NCBI GenBank assembly: GCA_002329575.1
Contig: DCTK01000106.1
Span: 57,261 to 65,454, forward strand
Length of the DNA: 8,194 nt
Origin: Sutterella sp. UBA1442
GTDB lineage: Bacteria > Pseudomonadota > Gammaproteobacteria > Burkholderiales > Burkholderiaceae_F
Reading direction: 5' to 3'
Every line of letters begins with the position of its first letter. Within the stretch, counting starts at the first letter, position 1. The notes beneath the pieces were generated by a model. The model searched no databases and had not been told where the DNA came from. It saw nothing but the letters and a program-made list of their open reading frames with translations. A program made the position numbers and the translations under genes. This document shows, in pieces, positions 1 through 5,555 of the stretch.

Positions 1-157
1 AAAAGGCGTTGAGCCTTTGGGTGAAGCCCCGGCGCCGGAACTTTTGGCGTTACTGAAACGTTGGACGGAACTCTTGGTGGGCTACGAGCTTCAATGGCGT
101 GACCCGTCTGCTGAAGAAAAGCCGCAAGAAGAGTCTCAAGAGCCTCAAACGGCATAA
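1..157 (+). CDS. 3' end of an unidentified gene (partial)
   Basis: An open plus-strand frame enters from the left edge (first full codon at position 2) and stops at TAA 155-157, giving about 51 C-terminal residues. The first part looks like an amphipathic helix rich in Leu and aromatic residues (ELLALLKRWTELLVGYELQW). It is followed by a low-complexity acidic tail rich in Glu, Gln and Pro that ends in PQTA. I do not recognise the family from this tail, and no catalytic motif falls in the visible part. The gene converges on smpB, and a hairpin terminator follows the stop by about 25 bases. That the frame is coding rests on the absence of stops, ordinary codon use and the well-placed terminator. 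Confidence 0.6.
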   Translation, partial: KGVEPLGEAPAPELLALLKRWTELLVGYELQWRDPSAEEKPQEESQEPQTA

Positions 158-181
158 CTTCTGAGTCGGTACTCAAAATTA

Positions 182-212
182 AAGGGCAGTAAGCACAAAG
201 CATACTGCCCTT
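182..212. terminator. Bidirectional hairpin terminator between convergent genes
   Basis: A perfect 10-bp inverted repeat (AAGGGCAGTA at 182-191, TACTGCCCTT at 203-212) encloses an 11-base loop. On the minus strand the right-hand side of the hairpin is followed by TTTAATTTTG, a reasonable U-rich tail for ending smpB transcripts. On the plus strand the tail is only TTAATGCTT, so termination of the left-hand gene should be weaker. It sits in the gap between two converging stop codons. Confidence 0.75.
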
Positions 213-234
213 AATGCTTGGAGTTCAAAGGCGA

Positions 235-684
235 CTAGCGCGTTGCTTTTTTCATCAAACGCTCGCGATCGCGTTCCCATTGCTTTTTGCTTTCATCGGC
301 GCGCTTTTCATATTGGCGCTTACCTTTGGCTAAACCAACGGTGACCTTGACGTTACCGCGAGAAAAATGCATGTCCAAAGGAATGAGGGCGTAACCGGCT
401 CGTTCCACTTTGCCAATTAATTTATTGATTTCTCGGCGATGCATCAAAAGTTTTCTCACGCGCGTCGGATCGGCTTTCTCATGGGTGCTCGCGGTCTTTA
501 ACGGAGTGATGTGAGAGTTGAGTAAAAAAAGTTCGCCGTTTCTCACAATCACGTGAGCTTCTTTGATCTGTGCACGCCCCTCGCGAATAGACTTCACCTC
601 CCAGCCTTGTAGAACAAGACCGGCCTCGAATTTTTCTTCGATGTAGTAGTCAAATAGCGCTTTGCGATTTACGATGTTAGCCAC
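235..684 (-). CDS. smpB: SsrA-binding protein SmpB
   Basis: SmpB binds the tRNA-like domain of tmRNA (SsrA) and takes it to stalled ribosomes, so that the nascent chain is tagged for degradation and the ribosome is released (trans-translation, cytoplasm). The 149-residue length is typical. Family hallmarks are all visible: NRKA near residues 6-9, GWEVKSIR at 27-34, SHITP at 57-61, LLMHRREI at 79-86, and KGKRQYEKR at about 120-128. A basic C-terminal tail with a conserved Trp (W136), ending in KKATR, becomes helical in the empty mRNA channel in known complexes. The start is GTG (682-684); an in-frame TAG lies nine codons upstream, and no good Shine-Dalgarno sequence precedes it. An extended -10 promoter at 721-729 would give a leader of about 30 bases. 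No ssrA gene is visible in this window. Confidence 0.97.
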   Translation of the reverse strand: MANIVNRKALFDYYIEEKFEAGLVLQGWEVKSIREGRAQIKEAHVIVRNGELFLLNSHITPLKTASTHEKADPTRVRKLLMHRREINKLIGKVERAGYALIPLDMHFSRGNVKVTVGLAKGKRQYEKRADESKKQWERDRERLMKKATR

Positions 685-720
685 GATAGGTGTCGTACAA
701 ATAAAGTTCTAAGAGGCGGT

Positions 721-729
721 ATTTTAACA
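721..729 (-). promoter_or_regulatory. Extended -10 promoter for smpB
   Basis: Read on the minus strand, the sequence is TG-T-TAAAAT, a good match to an extended -10 element (TGnTATAAT, 5 of 6 in the hexamer). No convincing -35 box lies 16-18 bases upstream, which is normal for extended -10 promoters. Transcription would begin near 713-715, about 30 bases before the smpB GTG. This lets smpB be expressed independently of the upstream transport operon on the same strand. Confidence 0.5.
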
Positions 730-743
730 GACCGAGGGCCATA

Positions 744-775
744 CGATGACTGGATTCTTAATGGCTGAGTCATCG
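744..775. repeat. Inverted repeat spanning the fmdE-like stop codon
   Basis: A perfect 8-bp inverted repeat (CGATGACT at 744-751, AGTCATCG at 768-775) has a 16-base centre and includes the stop codon of the FmdE-family gene (770-772). On the minus strand the right-hand arm is followed by G/C-rich sequence rather than a T run, so it is not a standard intrinsic terminator. It may be an RNA 3'-end stabilising hairpin or part of a factor-dependent stop. Without a true terminator, some read-through from the transport operon into smpB is possible. Confidence 0.4.
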
Positions 776-1291
776 AGCGGCACAATCCGTGCAAACGAGC
801 TTTCCGTCTACCGTTTGCAAAAAGGGCTCTGCGGTTATTTCTCCGCAAATCGAGCAGGGGAGGCTAGTAAAAATTCGCGCCCGCCCGGGTAGTTTAAAAG
901 AAGGCTTTTTAACTTCAAACAGTGTATCGGCCTTGGCATTGAGAATGTACAACGCACGTTCAGATTTGCTCGCACTGGGATTCGTCGGTAACGGTTTTAG
1001 GATGAGACGGATGGCATTGCCGCTTTCTCGGCAAAAGAAGTTAAAAGCTTGCTTGCCGCGCAATCGAATCATGAGATTGCCTTTGCCGGCACTGCAACCA
1101 AGAAGTACCTGAATGGCATCCACGCCACAGGCATCGTTTTCGCTCACGCAAACAATTTCCTCATCGGCGCTAAATTGGGCTTTGAGCAACTCTTGAGCAA
1201 GTAAAGCCGCTTTATACCCGATGGCAAGCCCCGGACATTCGTGCCCGTGAAATTCAACACACTTAATCCAATTGCTATCCTTAATCAGCAT
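770..1291 (-). CDS. FmdE-family metal-binding protein with C-terminal zinc ribbon
   Basis: This 173-residue protein matches the FmdE family, named after subunit E of archaeal molybdenum formylmethanofuran dehydrogenase. The N-terminal domain carries the family signatures: FHGHECPG (residues 14-21, with His15, His17 and Cys19 as likely metal ligands), ENDACGVDAIQ (51-61, Cys55), and GCSAGKGNL (65-73). A short C-terminal module has two Cys pairs, CSIC at 146-149 and CTDC at 167-170, as in a zinc-ribbon or treble-clef finger. No methanofuran enzyme is encoded nearby, so the archaeal role cannot apply directly. It is the last gene of the ABC transport operon and overlaps the methyltransferase gene by 11 bases. 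A GGAGAG Shine-Dalgarno six bases before ATG fixes the start. No signal peptide is present, so it is cytoplasmic. A job in receiving, storing or inserting the imported metal is inference; the substrate is unknown. Confidence 0.88.
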   Translation of the reverse strand: MLIKDSNWIKCVEFHGHECPGLAIGYKAALLAQELLKAQFSADEEIVCVSENDACGVDAIQVLLGCSAGKGNLMIRLRGKQAFNFFCRESGNAIRLILKPLPTNPSASKSERALYILNAKADTLFEVKKPSFKLPGRARIFTSLPCSICGEITAEPFLQTVDGKLVCTDCAAR

Positions 1292-2054
1292 TCTTGACTC
1301 TCCACACGAGCGTTAAAACCTCTTCTTCGGTCACTAACTCAATGAACCCATTATGGGCAAACTTCTCTAACGCAGTCTTCATCCTCTCGATGGTTTCATC
1401 GCTTAACAACGCCTGCGGTGTTCGCATACGGCAAAAAGACAACGCTTCTTCAACCGTTTTTCTAAAAGCTCGCTTTTTGGTTTTAACGTCCTTGTCGTAT
1501 TGAAGTTCGGCGTCTTTTAAAAAGGACTCGACTTCAAGCAAAGCTTGACCGTGATCGAGCGCATCGGGGTAGCCCGCTGCATCAAAGGCAGCTTTTAAGG
1601 CCGCATTGCGTCTGACTTGCCACATCTGCAATACGCACAGGTTTTTTGAGGCCTGGGTCATTTTGCGGGCAGTCTCACGGTTATTGATGGCATCGGTCAT
1701 ATGAGCAAAGACCGTGTCAAATGCTTTGCTACCTAAATCGTCAAGGGTAATGTCTTGCCAAGCTCCGCATATGAAACGAGTATTGGTGAGGCCTGCGTGA
1801 TGGGCGCGTTTTTGGGCTTCGCTAATCATCGCTTCTGACAAATCAATGCCGAGAGCCTCTTTGCAACGTCGAGCCACCGCCACCGTAAAGCGCCCGGCGC
1901 CACAGCCGACATCGAGCACACGCGCTTGAGGATTTAGTGCACCGAGACGATCAAGGAGTTGCAAAAAGCCGTTATTTTCCACTGAGACGTCTGCCATCTC
2001 GGCCCAGCGTGATGCTTCACTATCCCAAAGGCGTTGAGCGTAGATCTTATCCAT
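1281..2054 (-). CDS. Class I SAM-dependent methyltransferase
   Basis: This 257-residue cytoplasmic protein has a Rossmann-type methyltransferase core. Motif I is VLDVGCGAG at residues 46-54 and forms the S-adenosylmethionine loop. The acidic residue ending strand 2 is in GIDLSEAM (69-76), and FDTVFAHMTDA (112-122) occupies the motif IV position. The C-terminal part (about 150-257) is helical and would define the acceptor substrate; I do not recognise its specificity. The gene overlaps the ATPase gene by 8 bases and the FmdE-family gene by 11, and has a GGGAGG site four to five bases before its ATG. Translational coupling to a chelate importer suggests that it methylates the imported ligand, a chelator or a partner protein, but that is inference. 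Generic annotation pipelines would probably call it only a methyltransferase. Confidence 0.9.
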   Translation of the reverse strand: MDKIYAQRLWDSEASRWAEMADVSVENNGFLQLLDRLGALNPQARVLDVGCGAGRFTVAVARRCKEALGIDLSEAMISEAQKRAHHAGLTNTRFICGAWQDITLDDLGSKAFDTVFAHMTDAINNRETARKMTQASKNLCVLQMWQVRRNAALKAAFDAAGYPDALDHGQALLEVESFLKDAELQYDKDVKTKKRAFRKTVEEALSFCRMRTPQALLSDETIERMKTALEKFAHNGFIELVTEEEVLTLVWRVKNAD

Positions 2055-2817
2055 TGCACCTCCCTTGAGCGACAGGGGCGATCATGGTTTCACCGTCAAC
2101 GGTAATGAGTCGCGTGGGAATGCCATAAACGGCCTCAAGCACGTCCTCTGTGATGACGCTCTTGTCTCCGAACCGATAAACCTTGCCGTCTTTTAAGAAC
2201 AAGAACTTGTCGCAGTAGCGAAGCGCCAGATTGAGATCATGGATCACCATTAAAACGGTGAGCGACGCTTCTTTACAAAGGGTTCGCACTTCAGAGAGCA
2301 TCTCGTGCGCGTTCTTAATATCAAGACTGCTCGTCGGTTCATCAAGAAGCAGTACTTCAGGCTCTTGCACCAGAGCTCGAGCGAGCATGACTTTTTGCTG
2401 TTCACCGCCTGAGAGCGTACTGACGGCACGCATCTTCAAAGACTCGAGATTGAGTTTTTCGATGACAGCCTCGCAGAGTGCATGATCATGGGGCGTTGTT
2501 TGCCAATTCATGTAGGGTAGCCGCCCGAGCATCACCGTGTCATAAACGGTTGCGTCTGACAGTTCTGCTTTTTGCGCGACGTAGCTCATGAGTTTGGCGC
2601 AAGCCTTGCGCGGCAGCGTCAAAACATTTTGCTCGTTGACCGTAACAGTGCCGGCCTTGGGTTCTCGGATCTTATTTAAACAAAGCATCAGGGTTGACTT
2701 GCCCGTGCCGTTATTGCCGAGAATGGCCACAAACTCGCCTTTTTGAGCACTAAAGGAGACGCCTTTTAAAACTTCTTTGGCACCAAACGCATAATGGAGA
2801 TCACGAACTTCAATCAT
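2047..2817 (-). CDS. ABC transporter ATP-binding protein, FecE/BtuD-like
   Basis: This is the ATPase subunit of a type II ABC importer for metal chelates (iron-siderophore, heme or cobalamin class) and works at the inner face of the cytoplasmic membrane. It is 256 residues long, usual for the family. Visible motifs in order are Walker A GNNGTGKS (34-41), Q-loop Gln82, signature LSGGE (135-139), Walker B VLLLDE (155-160), D-loop SLD (164-166) and switch His193. All catalytic residues are intact. The permease stop and this start share ATGA (4-base overlap), and an AGGAGGT site at 2826-2832 lies eight bases upstream, so the start is secure. It pairs with the permease and periplasmic protein encoded just upstream. 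Sequence motifs do not identify the transported compound. Confidence 0.96.
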   Translation of the reverse strand: MIEVRDLHYAFGAKEVLKGVSFSAQKGEFVAILGNNGTGKSTLMLCLNKIREPKAGTVTVNEQNVLTLPRKACAKLMSYVAQKAELSDATVYDTVMLGRLPYMNWQTTPHDHALCEAVIEKLNLESLKMRAVSTLSGGEQQKVMLARALVQEPEVLLLDEPTSSLDIKNAHEMLSEVRTLCKEASLTVLMVIHDLNLALRYCDKFLFLKDGKVYRFGDKSVITEDVLEAVYGIPTRLITVDGETMIAPVAQGRCNG

Positions 2818-3884
2818 AATCTGCGACCTCCTTTAAAAATCAAATACAAGAAAAGCGGCGCGCCTAAGAATGAGGTCAGTGCACCGATTGGCAATACCGT
2901 GGGCGAAATGAGCATTCTTGAGCACCATTCGGCAAGCACCAAAATGGTGGCGCCTGTTAACGCTGAGGCCGGTAGCAAAAATCGGTGGTTAGCGCCCACA
3001 AAGTGTCGCGCAATGTGAGGGGCAATCAGACCGATAAAGCTGATCGTGCCCACAAAGGCGACGCAAACAGAAGCTAAAAGTGCACAAACGGTCATGCTGA
3101 TGACAATTAACCGACCGACGGCAATGCCTAAACTCGTGGCCGTGTTAATGCCGGCATCAAGCGCGTTATAGTTCCAGTAGTTGCGCATGAAGTAGAGAAA
3201 CCCCAAGGCAGAGACTGCGGCAATGGTGGCAATTTCTTCCCAACCGATCTTGCCTAAGTCACCGAACGTCCAGTGTACGATGCTTGAGACCTGGATATCA
3301 TCGGCAAAGTATTGAATAAGAGCGGTGCCGCCAGCGAACATGGAGCCCATGGCAACACCGGCCAAAATCATTGAGGCGGGAGAGACTCGTGCAAAACGGG
3401 CTAAAGCCAAAATGACAGAAGTGGTCGCTAAGCCTCCGGCAAATGCACAAAGCGAAATCGTATAAAGATTAGTGGCCACAATGCCGAGCCCGGAATTGCC
3501 CGCCGTTGATACACCGGCTTCAAAAAAGACAATGGCAAAGGCGGCGCCAAACGCAGCTCCTTGCGAGACCCCTAAAGTCGATGACGAGGCAAGGGGATTG
3601 CGAAGCACGTTTTGCATGACACACCCCGCAAGACTTAATGTTGCTCCCACGACCACGGCGGCAGTAAGTCTTGGTAAGCGGATTGAAAAAAGGATCGTGC
3701 GCGTGGCCGCATCGGCTTTGCCCGTAAGCGTTGTGAGCAGGTCGCTGAACGTTACCCCCGTTGCGCCTGAGCAAAGCGACAATAGGACCGCAGCAATAAG
3801 CGCAAGCGCAAGCCAAACCAGTCGCCAAGCCAGAGTGGCAACGTGTCGGCGATAGCTAAGCGTTAGGGGCGTTGCGTTACTCAA
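2814..3884 (-). CDS. FecCD-family ABC transporter permease
   Basis: This is the membrane subunit of the same importer and would act as a homodimer in the inner membrane. The 356 residues contain about nine to ten hydrophobic segments. Hallmarks of the FecCD/BtuC family include SIRLPR (67-72), the MQNVLRNPLA segment (90-99), FIGLIAPHIAR (283-293), which includes the cytoplasmic coupling region for the ATPase, and LPIGALTSFLGAPLF (331-345). The start is TTG (3882-3884) within the last codons of the binding-protein gene (8-base overlap). GGGAAG lies seven bases before it, and the next Met is far inside the protein, so TTG is the best choice. A weak start codon may set permease output below that of the periplasmic protein. 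Substrate class: iron, corrinoid, heme or another metal chelate; not resolved further. Confidence 0.95.
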   Translation of the reverse strand: MSNATPLTLSYRRHVATLAWRLVWLALALIAAVLLSLCSGATGVTFSDLLTTLTGKADAATRTILFSIRLPRLTAAVVVGATLSLAGCVMQNVLRNPLASSSTLGVSQGAAFGAAFAIVFFEAGVSTAGNSGLGIVATNLYTISLCAFAGGLATTSVILALARFARVSPASMILAGVAMGSMFAGGTALIQYFADDIQVSSIVHWTFGDLGKIGWEEIATIAAVSALGFLYFMRNYWNYNALDAGINTATSLGIAVGRLIVISMTVCALLASVCVAFVGTISFIGLIAPHIARHFVGANHRFLLPASALTGATILVLAEWCSRMLISPTVLPIGALTSFLGAPLFLYLIFKGGRRL

Positions 3885-4947
3885 TCTTTAACTTCCCGTA
3901 ATAAAGGCCAAGACGAGCCATCTCGTCATAAAAGTCGCGGCCTAAAAAGCGCGTCATGATGCGAGCGGAAACCTCTTTCATATCCACGTCGCTGAAGGCT
4001 TCAGGGAAAAGTACTTTGCCAGCCCAATAGCCGTTCATGAGGCAATACGTAATGTTGGTGGAATAGTTATTAAAAGAGGGCATGGTGTATACCGCGCCTT
4101 CTTTAAAGGCTTGCAGTGCAGAAAACACCTCTTTGCGATTATCCATGTCGCGCTTGACCAATGAGAGATTACCCGGATCGAGGAAAATCACTTGTGGATT
4201 CCACCGAAGGATTTGCTCAAGATCGGCTTCGTAGTAACCGGTTCTCGCTTCGGTATCGGCAACATTTTTCGCAGCAACGGCATCAAAGGGGCCGAAGTGA
4301 GAATAGGTGCCTGCAAAACCATGTGCGCCGCTAAAGGTCACTGCGCCGGTATAAGCAGTGACTTTTTTATCATCGACAATGGTATTGGTGCGGCGTGACA
4401 AATCGCTTTTGATTTCACCGATAAAGTCAATCAGTTCTTGAGCACGATCGGAGCGATTTAAAACGTTGCCGGCAATGGTGAGCGCTCGATTAAAACTTTC
4501 ATCAACAAAGCCCTCTGAAATATAACGAACCGACACAACGGGTAAGCCGGTTTCGCGAGCCAGTTGCTCGGTGGCTTCTTTTGAATAGCCGGTAAAGATT
4601 ACGTCAGGCTTAGTGGCAATGAGCGCTTCAGGATAGGCTGTGTAAGCGGTGCCGCCTCCTTTGCCGATGGGTGTCAACGCTTGGAATGCTTGAGCATTAA
4701 CATAGGCGTAATCACGTCGAGCATCATTACTGTAGCGTTTATCGGCTTCTTCAATGCCGGCGAGCATATGTTGAGCTTCTAAATACGTGATAATTCGAAG
4801 CGCACCGCTTCCCGTGCAGGCAATGCGCTCGATTCGATCGGGCACTTCAACCGTGCGACCATAGGCATCCGTGATAGTCTTGGCATTGACTGTTGTCATT
4901 ACCATCGCCGCACAAAGTGTTAATACCGCAAGGGAGAATTTCTTCAT
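3877..4947 (-). CDS. Periplasmic substrate-binding protein, BtuF/FepB-like (TroA fold)
   Basis: This is the periplasmic receptor of the importer and the first gene of the operon. Of its 356 residues, the first 22 form a signal peptide (KK, then a hydrophobic stretch, then V-N-A before Lys23). Cys12 does not lie in a lipobox, so it should be a soluble periplasmic protein. The mature part starts with ITDAYGRTVEVP, the usual opening of metal-chelate binding proteins. KPDVIFTGY (113-121), a segment around GFAGTYSHFGPFDAVAAKNV (210-229) and NPQVIFLDPGN (250-260) follow as two-lobed fold landmarks. The C-terminal segment around NYSTNITYCLMNGYWAGKVL (294-313) resembles members found in anaerobes and archaea. 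No strong Shine-Dalgarno precedes the ATG. A Fur-like box and a possible extended -10 lie upstream. No outer-membrane TonB receptor gene is in this window. Confidence 0.93.
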   Translation of the reverse strand: MKKFSLAVLTLCAAMVMTTVNAKTITDAYGRTVEVPDRIERIACTGSGALRIITYLEAQHMLAGIEEADKRYSNDARRDYAYVNAQAFQALTPIGKGGGTAYTAYPEALIATKPDVIFTGYSKEATEQLARETGLPVVSVRYISEGFVDESFNRALTIAGNVLNRSDRAQELIDFIGEIKSDLSRRTNTIVDDKKVTAYTGAVTFSGAHGFAGTYSHFGPFDAVAAKNVADTEARTGYYEADLEQILRWNPQVIFLDPGNLSLVKRDMDNRKEVFSALQAFKEGAVYTMPSFNNYSTNITYCLMNGYWAGKVLFPEAFSDVDMKEVSARIMTRFLGRDFYDEMARLGLYYGKLKIE

Positions 4948-4963
4948 ACTATTTTTAAATTTT

Positions 4964-4978
4964 TAAGAATGATTGTTA
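4964..4978 (-). promoter_or_regulatory. Fur-like operator candidate upstream of the transport operon
   Basis: On the minus strand the 15 bases TAACAATCATTCTTA match the Fur 7-1-7 pattern TGATAAT-n-ATTATCA at 10 of 14 positions, with the central AAT-n-ATT intact. It lies 17-31 bases upstream of the binding-protein ATG and just downstream of a possible -10, where a repressor would block transcription. The surrounding DNA is AT-rich, so a chance match is possible. Confidence 0.4.
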
Positions 4979-4983
4979 AAGGG

Positions 4984-4992
4984 ACAATAGCA
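4984..4992 (-). promoter_or_regulatory. Possible extended -10 promoter of the transport operon
   Basis: Read on the minus strand this is TG-C-TATTGT, an extended -10 with 4 of 6 matches in the hexamer. No clear -35 is seen. It would start transcription near 4977, inside or next to the Fur-like box. It also overlaps the inverted repeat ATTGT-n7-ACAAT (4972-4988). Confidence 0.35.
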
Positions 4993-5032
4993 CAATTAGT
5001 GGGCTCGAATGTGCACTTTTGTCTCGGATTTT

Positions 5033-5048
5033 TGCAAAATTGCTTGCA
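5033..5048. repeat. Short inverted repeat in the divergent intergenic region
   Basis: TGCAA (5033-5037) and TTGCA (5044-5048) form an inverted repeat with a 6-base centre. The perfect palindrome TTTTGCAAAA (5030-5039) overlaps it. This lies in the 157-base gap between the transport operon and rnfH, about 55-75 bases before the rnfH ATG. It could be a small operator or simply part of the rnfH promoter: TTGCAA at 5032-5037 is a possible -35, but its partner 17 bases on, AGAAAT, is poor. Confidence 0.25.
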
Positions 5049-5104
5049 TTGAGAAGAAATAGGTCTTAGGCTAGAGCACCGCAAAGGATACTGAGAGACT
5101 CGTT

Positions 5105-5410
5105 ATGCAAATTGCCGTTATTAAAGTTGACCGACAAGCTGTTAAAGACGTTACCGTTGATCTGGCGACAGGAGCAACTGTTGCCGATGCGATTAAGGCT
5201 GCAGGGTGGAGTCTGGGAGAAAAGTACGTTCCCGCAGTCTGGAATCATCGGGTTGAAGAGGACTATGTACTCCAAGAGGGGGATCGGGTAGAGCTCTTGG
5301 CGCCTTTAACAGTCGATCCGATGACGGCACGTCGTTTAAGAGAAGAAAAGAAGGCCTCGACCAATCCTCTGGTTGCGGGACGCAACGGCAGCAAGCATCG
5401 TTTGTATTAG
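5105..5410 (+). CDS. rnfH: RnfH family protein (ubiquitin-like beta-grasp)
   Basis: This small 101-residue protein matches the RnfH/UPF0125 family. The beta-grasp core occupies residues 1-68: an MQIAVIKV first strand, a TVADAIKAAG helix, then the family signature L-x-EGDRVELLAPL (about 56-68). DPMTARRLRE (71-80) matches the conserved DPK-x-x-RR-x-R end of the domain. A basic tail follows. The molecular function is not established; the name reflects placement near Rnf electron-transport genes in some bacteria, and none are here. In many beta- and gammaproteobacteria it follows ratA and lies next to smpB. Here ratA is missing and smpB is 4.4 kb away. The ATG is preceded by a weak GAGAG site. 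No clear terminator separates it from guaB, so partial co-transcription is possible. Confidence 0.88.
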   Translation: MQIAVIKVDRQAVKDVTVDLATGATVADAIKAAGWSLGEKYVPAVWNHRVEEDYVLQEGDRVELLAPLTVDPMTARRLREEKKASTNPLVAGRNGSKHRLY

Positions 5411-5464
5411 AGAAATGTGAGTAGAGAGGTCACAAAAAAGTTTTGCGCAAGCCCCGTTTTTATA

Positions 5465-5494
5465 TTGCAAAATCCACCCCGGATAGGGTAGAAT
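5465..5494 (+). promoter_or_regulatory. Sigma-70-type promoter of guaB
   Basis: A -35 candidate TTGCAA (5465-5470) and a -10 TAGAAT (5489-5494, 5 of 6 matches) are separated by 18 bases. Transcription would start near 5500-5501, giving a leader of about 55 bases that contains the hairpins described below. It lies in the rnfH-guaB gap at the expected distance from the guaB start. Confidence 0.6.
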
Positions 5495-5497
5495 ACT

Positions 5498-5514
5498 GCG
5501 TTAATCTTTAACGC
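5498..5514. promoter_or_regulatory. Perfect 17-base dyad at the guaB transcription start
   Basis: GCGTTAA-TCT-TTAACGC is an inverted repeat with perfect 7-base arms, placed across the predicted start of guaB transcription. It could be an operator for a repressor of purine synthesis genes. It could instead form a short RNA hairpin that competes with the next one. It does not match the classical PurR operator. Confidence 0.5.
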
Positions 5515-5541
5515 CCCTAAGCGTTAGACGGTTTTTTTTTT
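5507..5541 (+). terminator. Terminator-like hairpin with T10 in the guaB leader
   Basis: TTTAACGC (5507-5514) pairs with GCGTTAGA (5521-5528): eight pairs including one G-U, with a 6-base loop. CGG and then ten T (5532-5541) follow. This resembles an intrinsic terminator, only 14 bases before the guaB ATG. It may stop rnfH read-through or act as an attenuator of guaB. The stem is short and AT-rich with a 3-base gap before the T run, so termination may be partial. Confidence 0.45.
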
Positions 5542-5555
5542 GAACTGAGGTTAAC

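Noticed and set aside
789..1112. A 107-codon plus-strand frame opposite the FmdE-family gene
   Set aside because: It is antisense to a gene with clear family motifs, has no Shine-Dalgarno sequence and shows no recognisable protein features.
3520..3828. Cys-rich 102-codon minus-strand frame inside the permease gene
   Set aside because: It is an alternative frame fully inside the permease gene, whose translation is a clear FecCD membrane protein. The Cys content is a frame-shift artefact.
4912..4914. Cys12 in the binding-protein signal peptide as a lipoprotein attachment site
   Set aside because: The residues before it (L-T-L) do not fit a lipobox and it lies too close to the N-terminus. A V-N-A cleavage site at residues 20-22 fits better.
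5416..5434. TGTGA ... TCACA resembling a CRP site after rnfH
   Set aside because: The half-sites are 9 bases apart; CRP sites need 6. It is also followed by A rather than T, so it is not a terminator.
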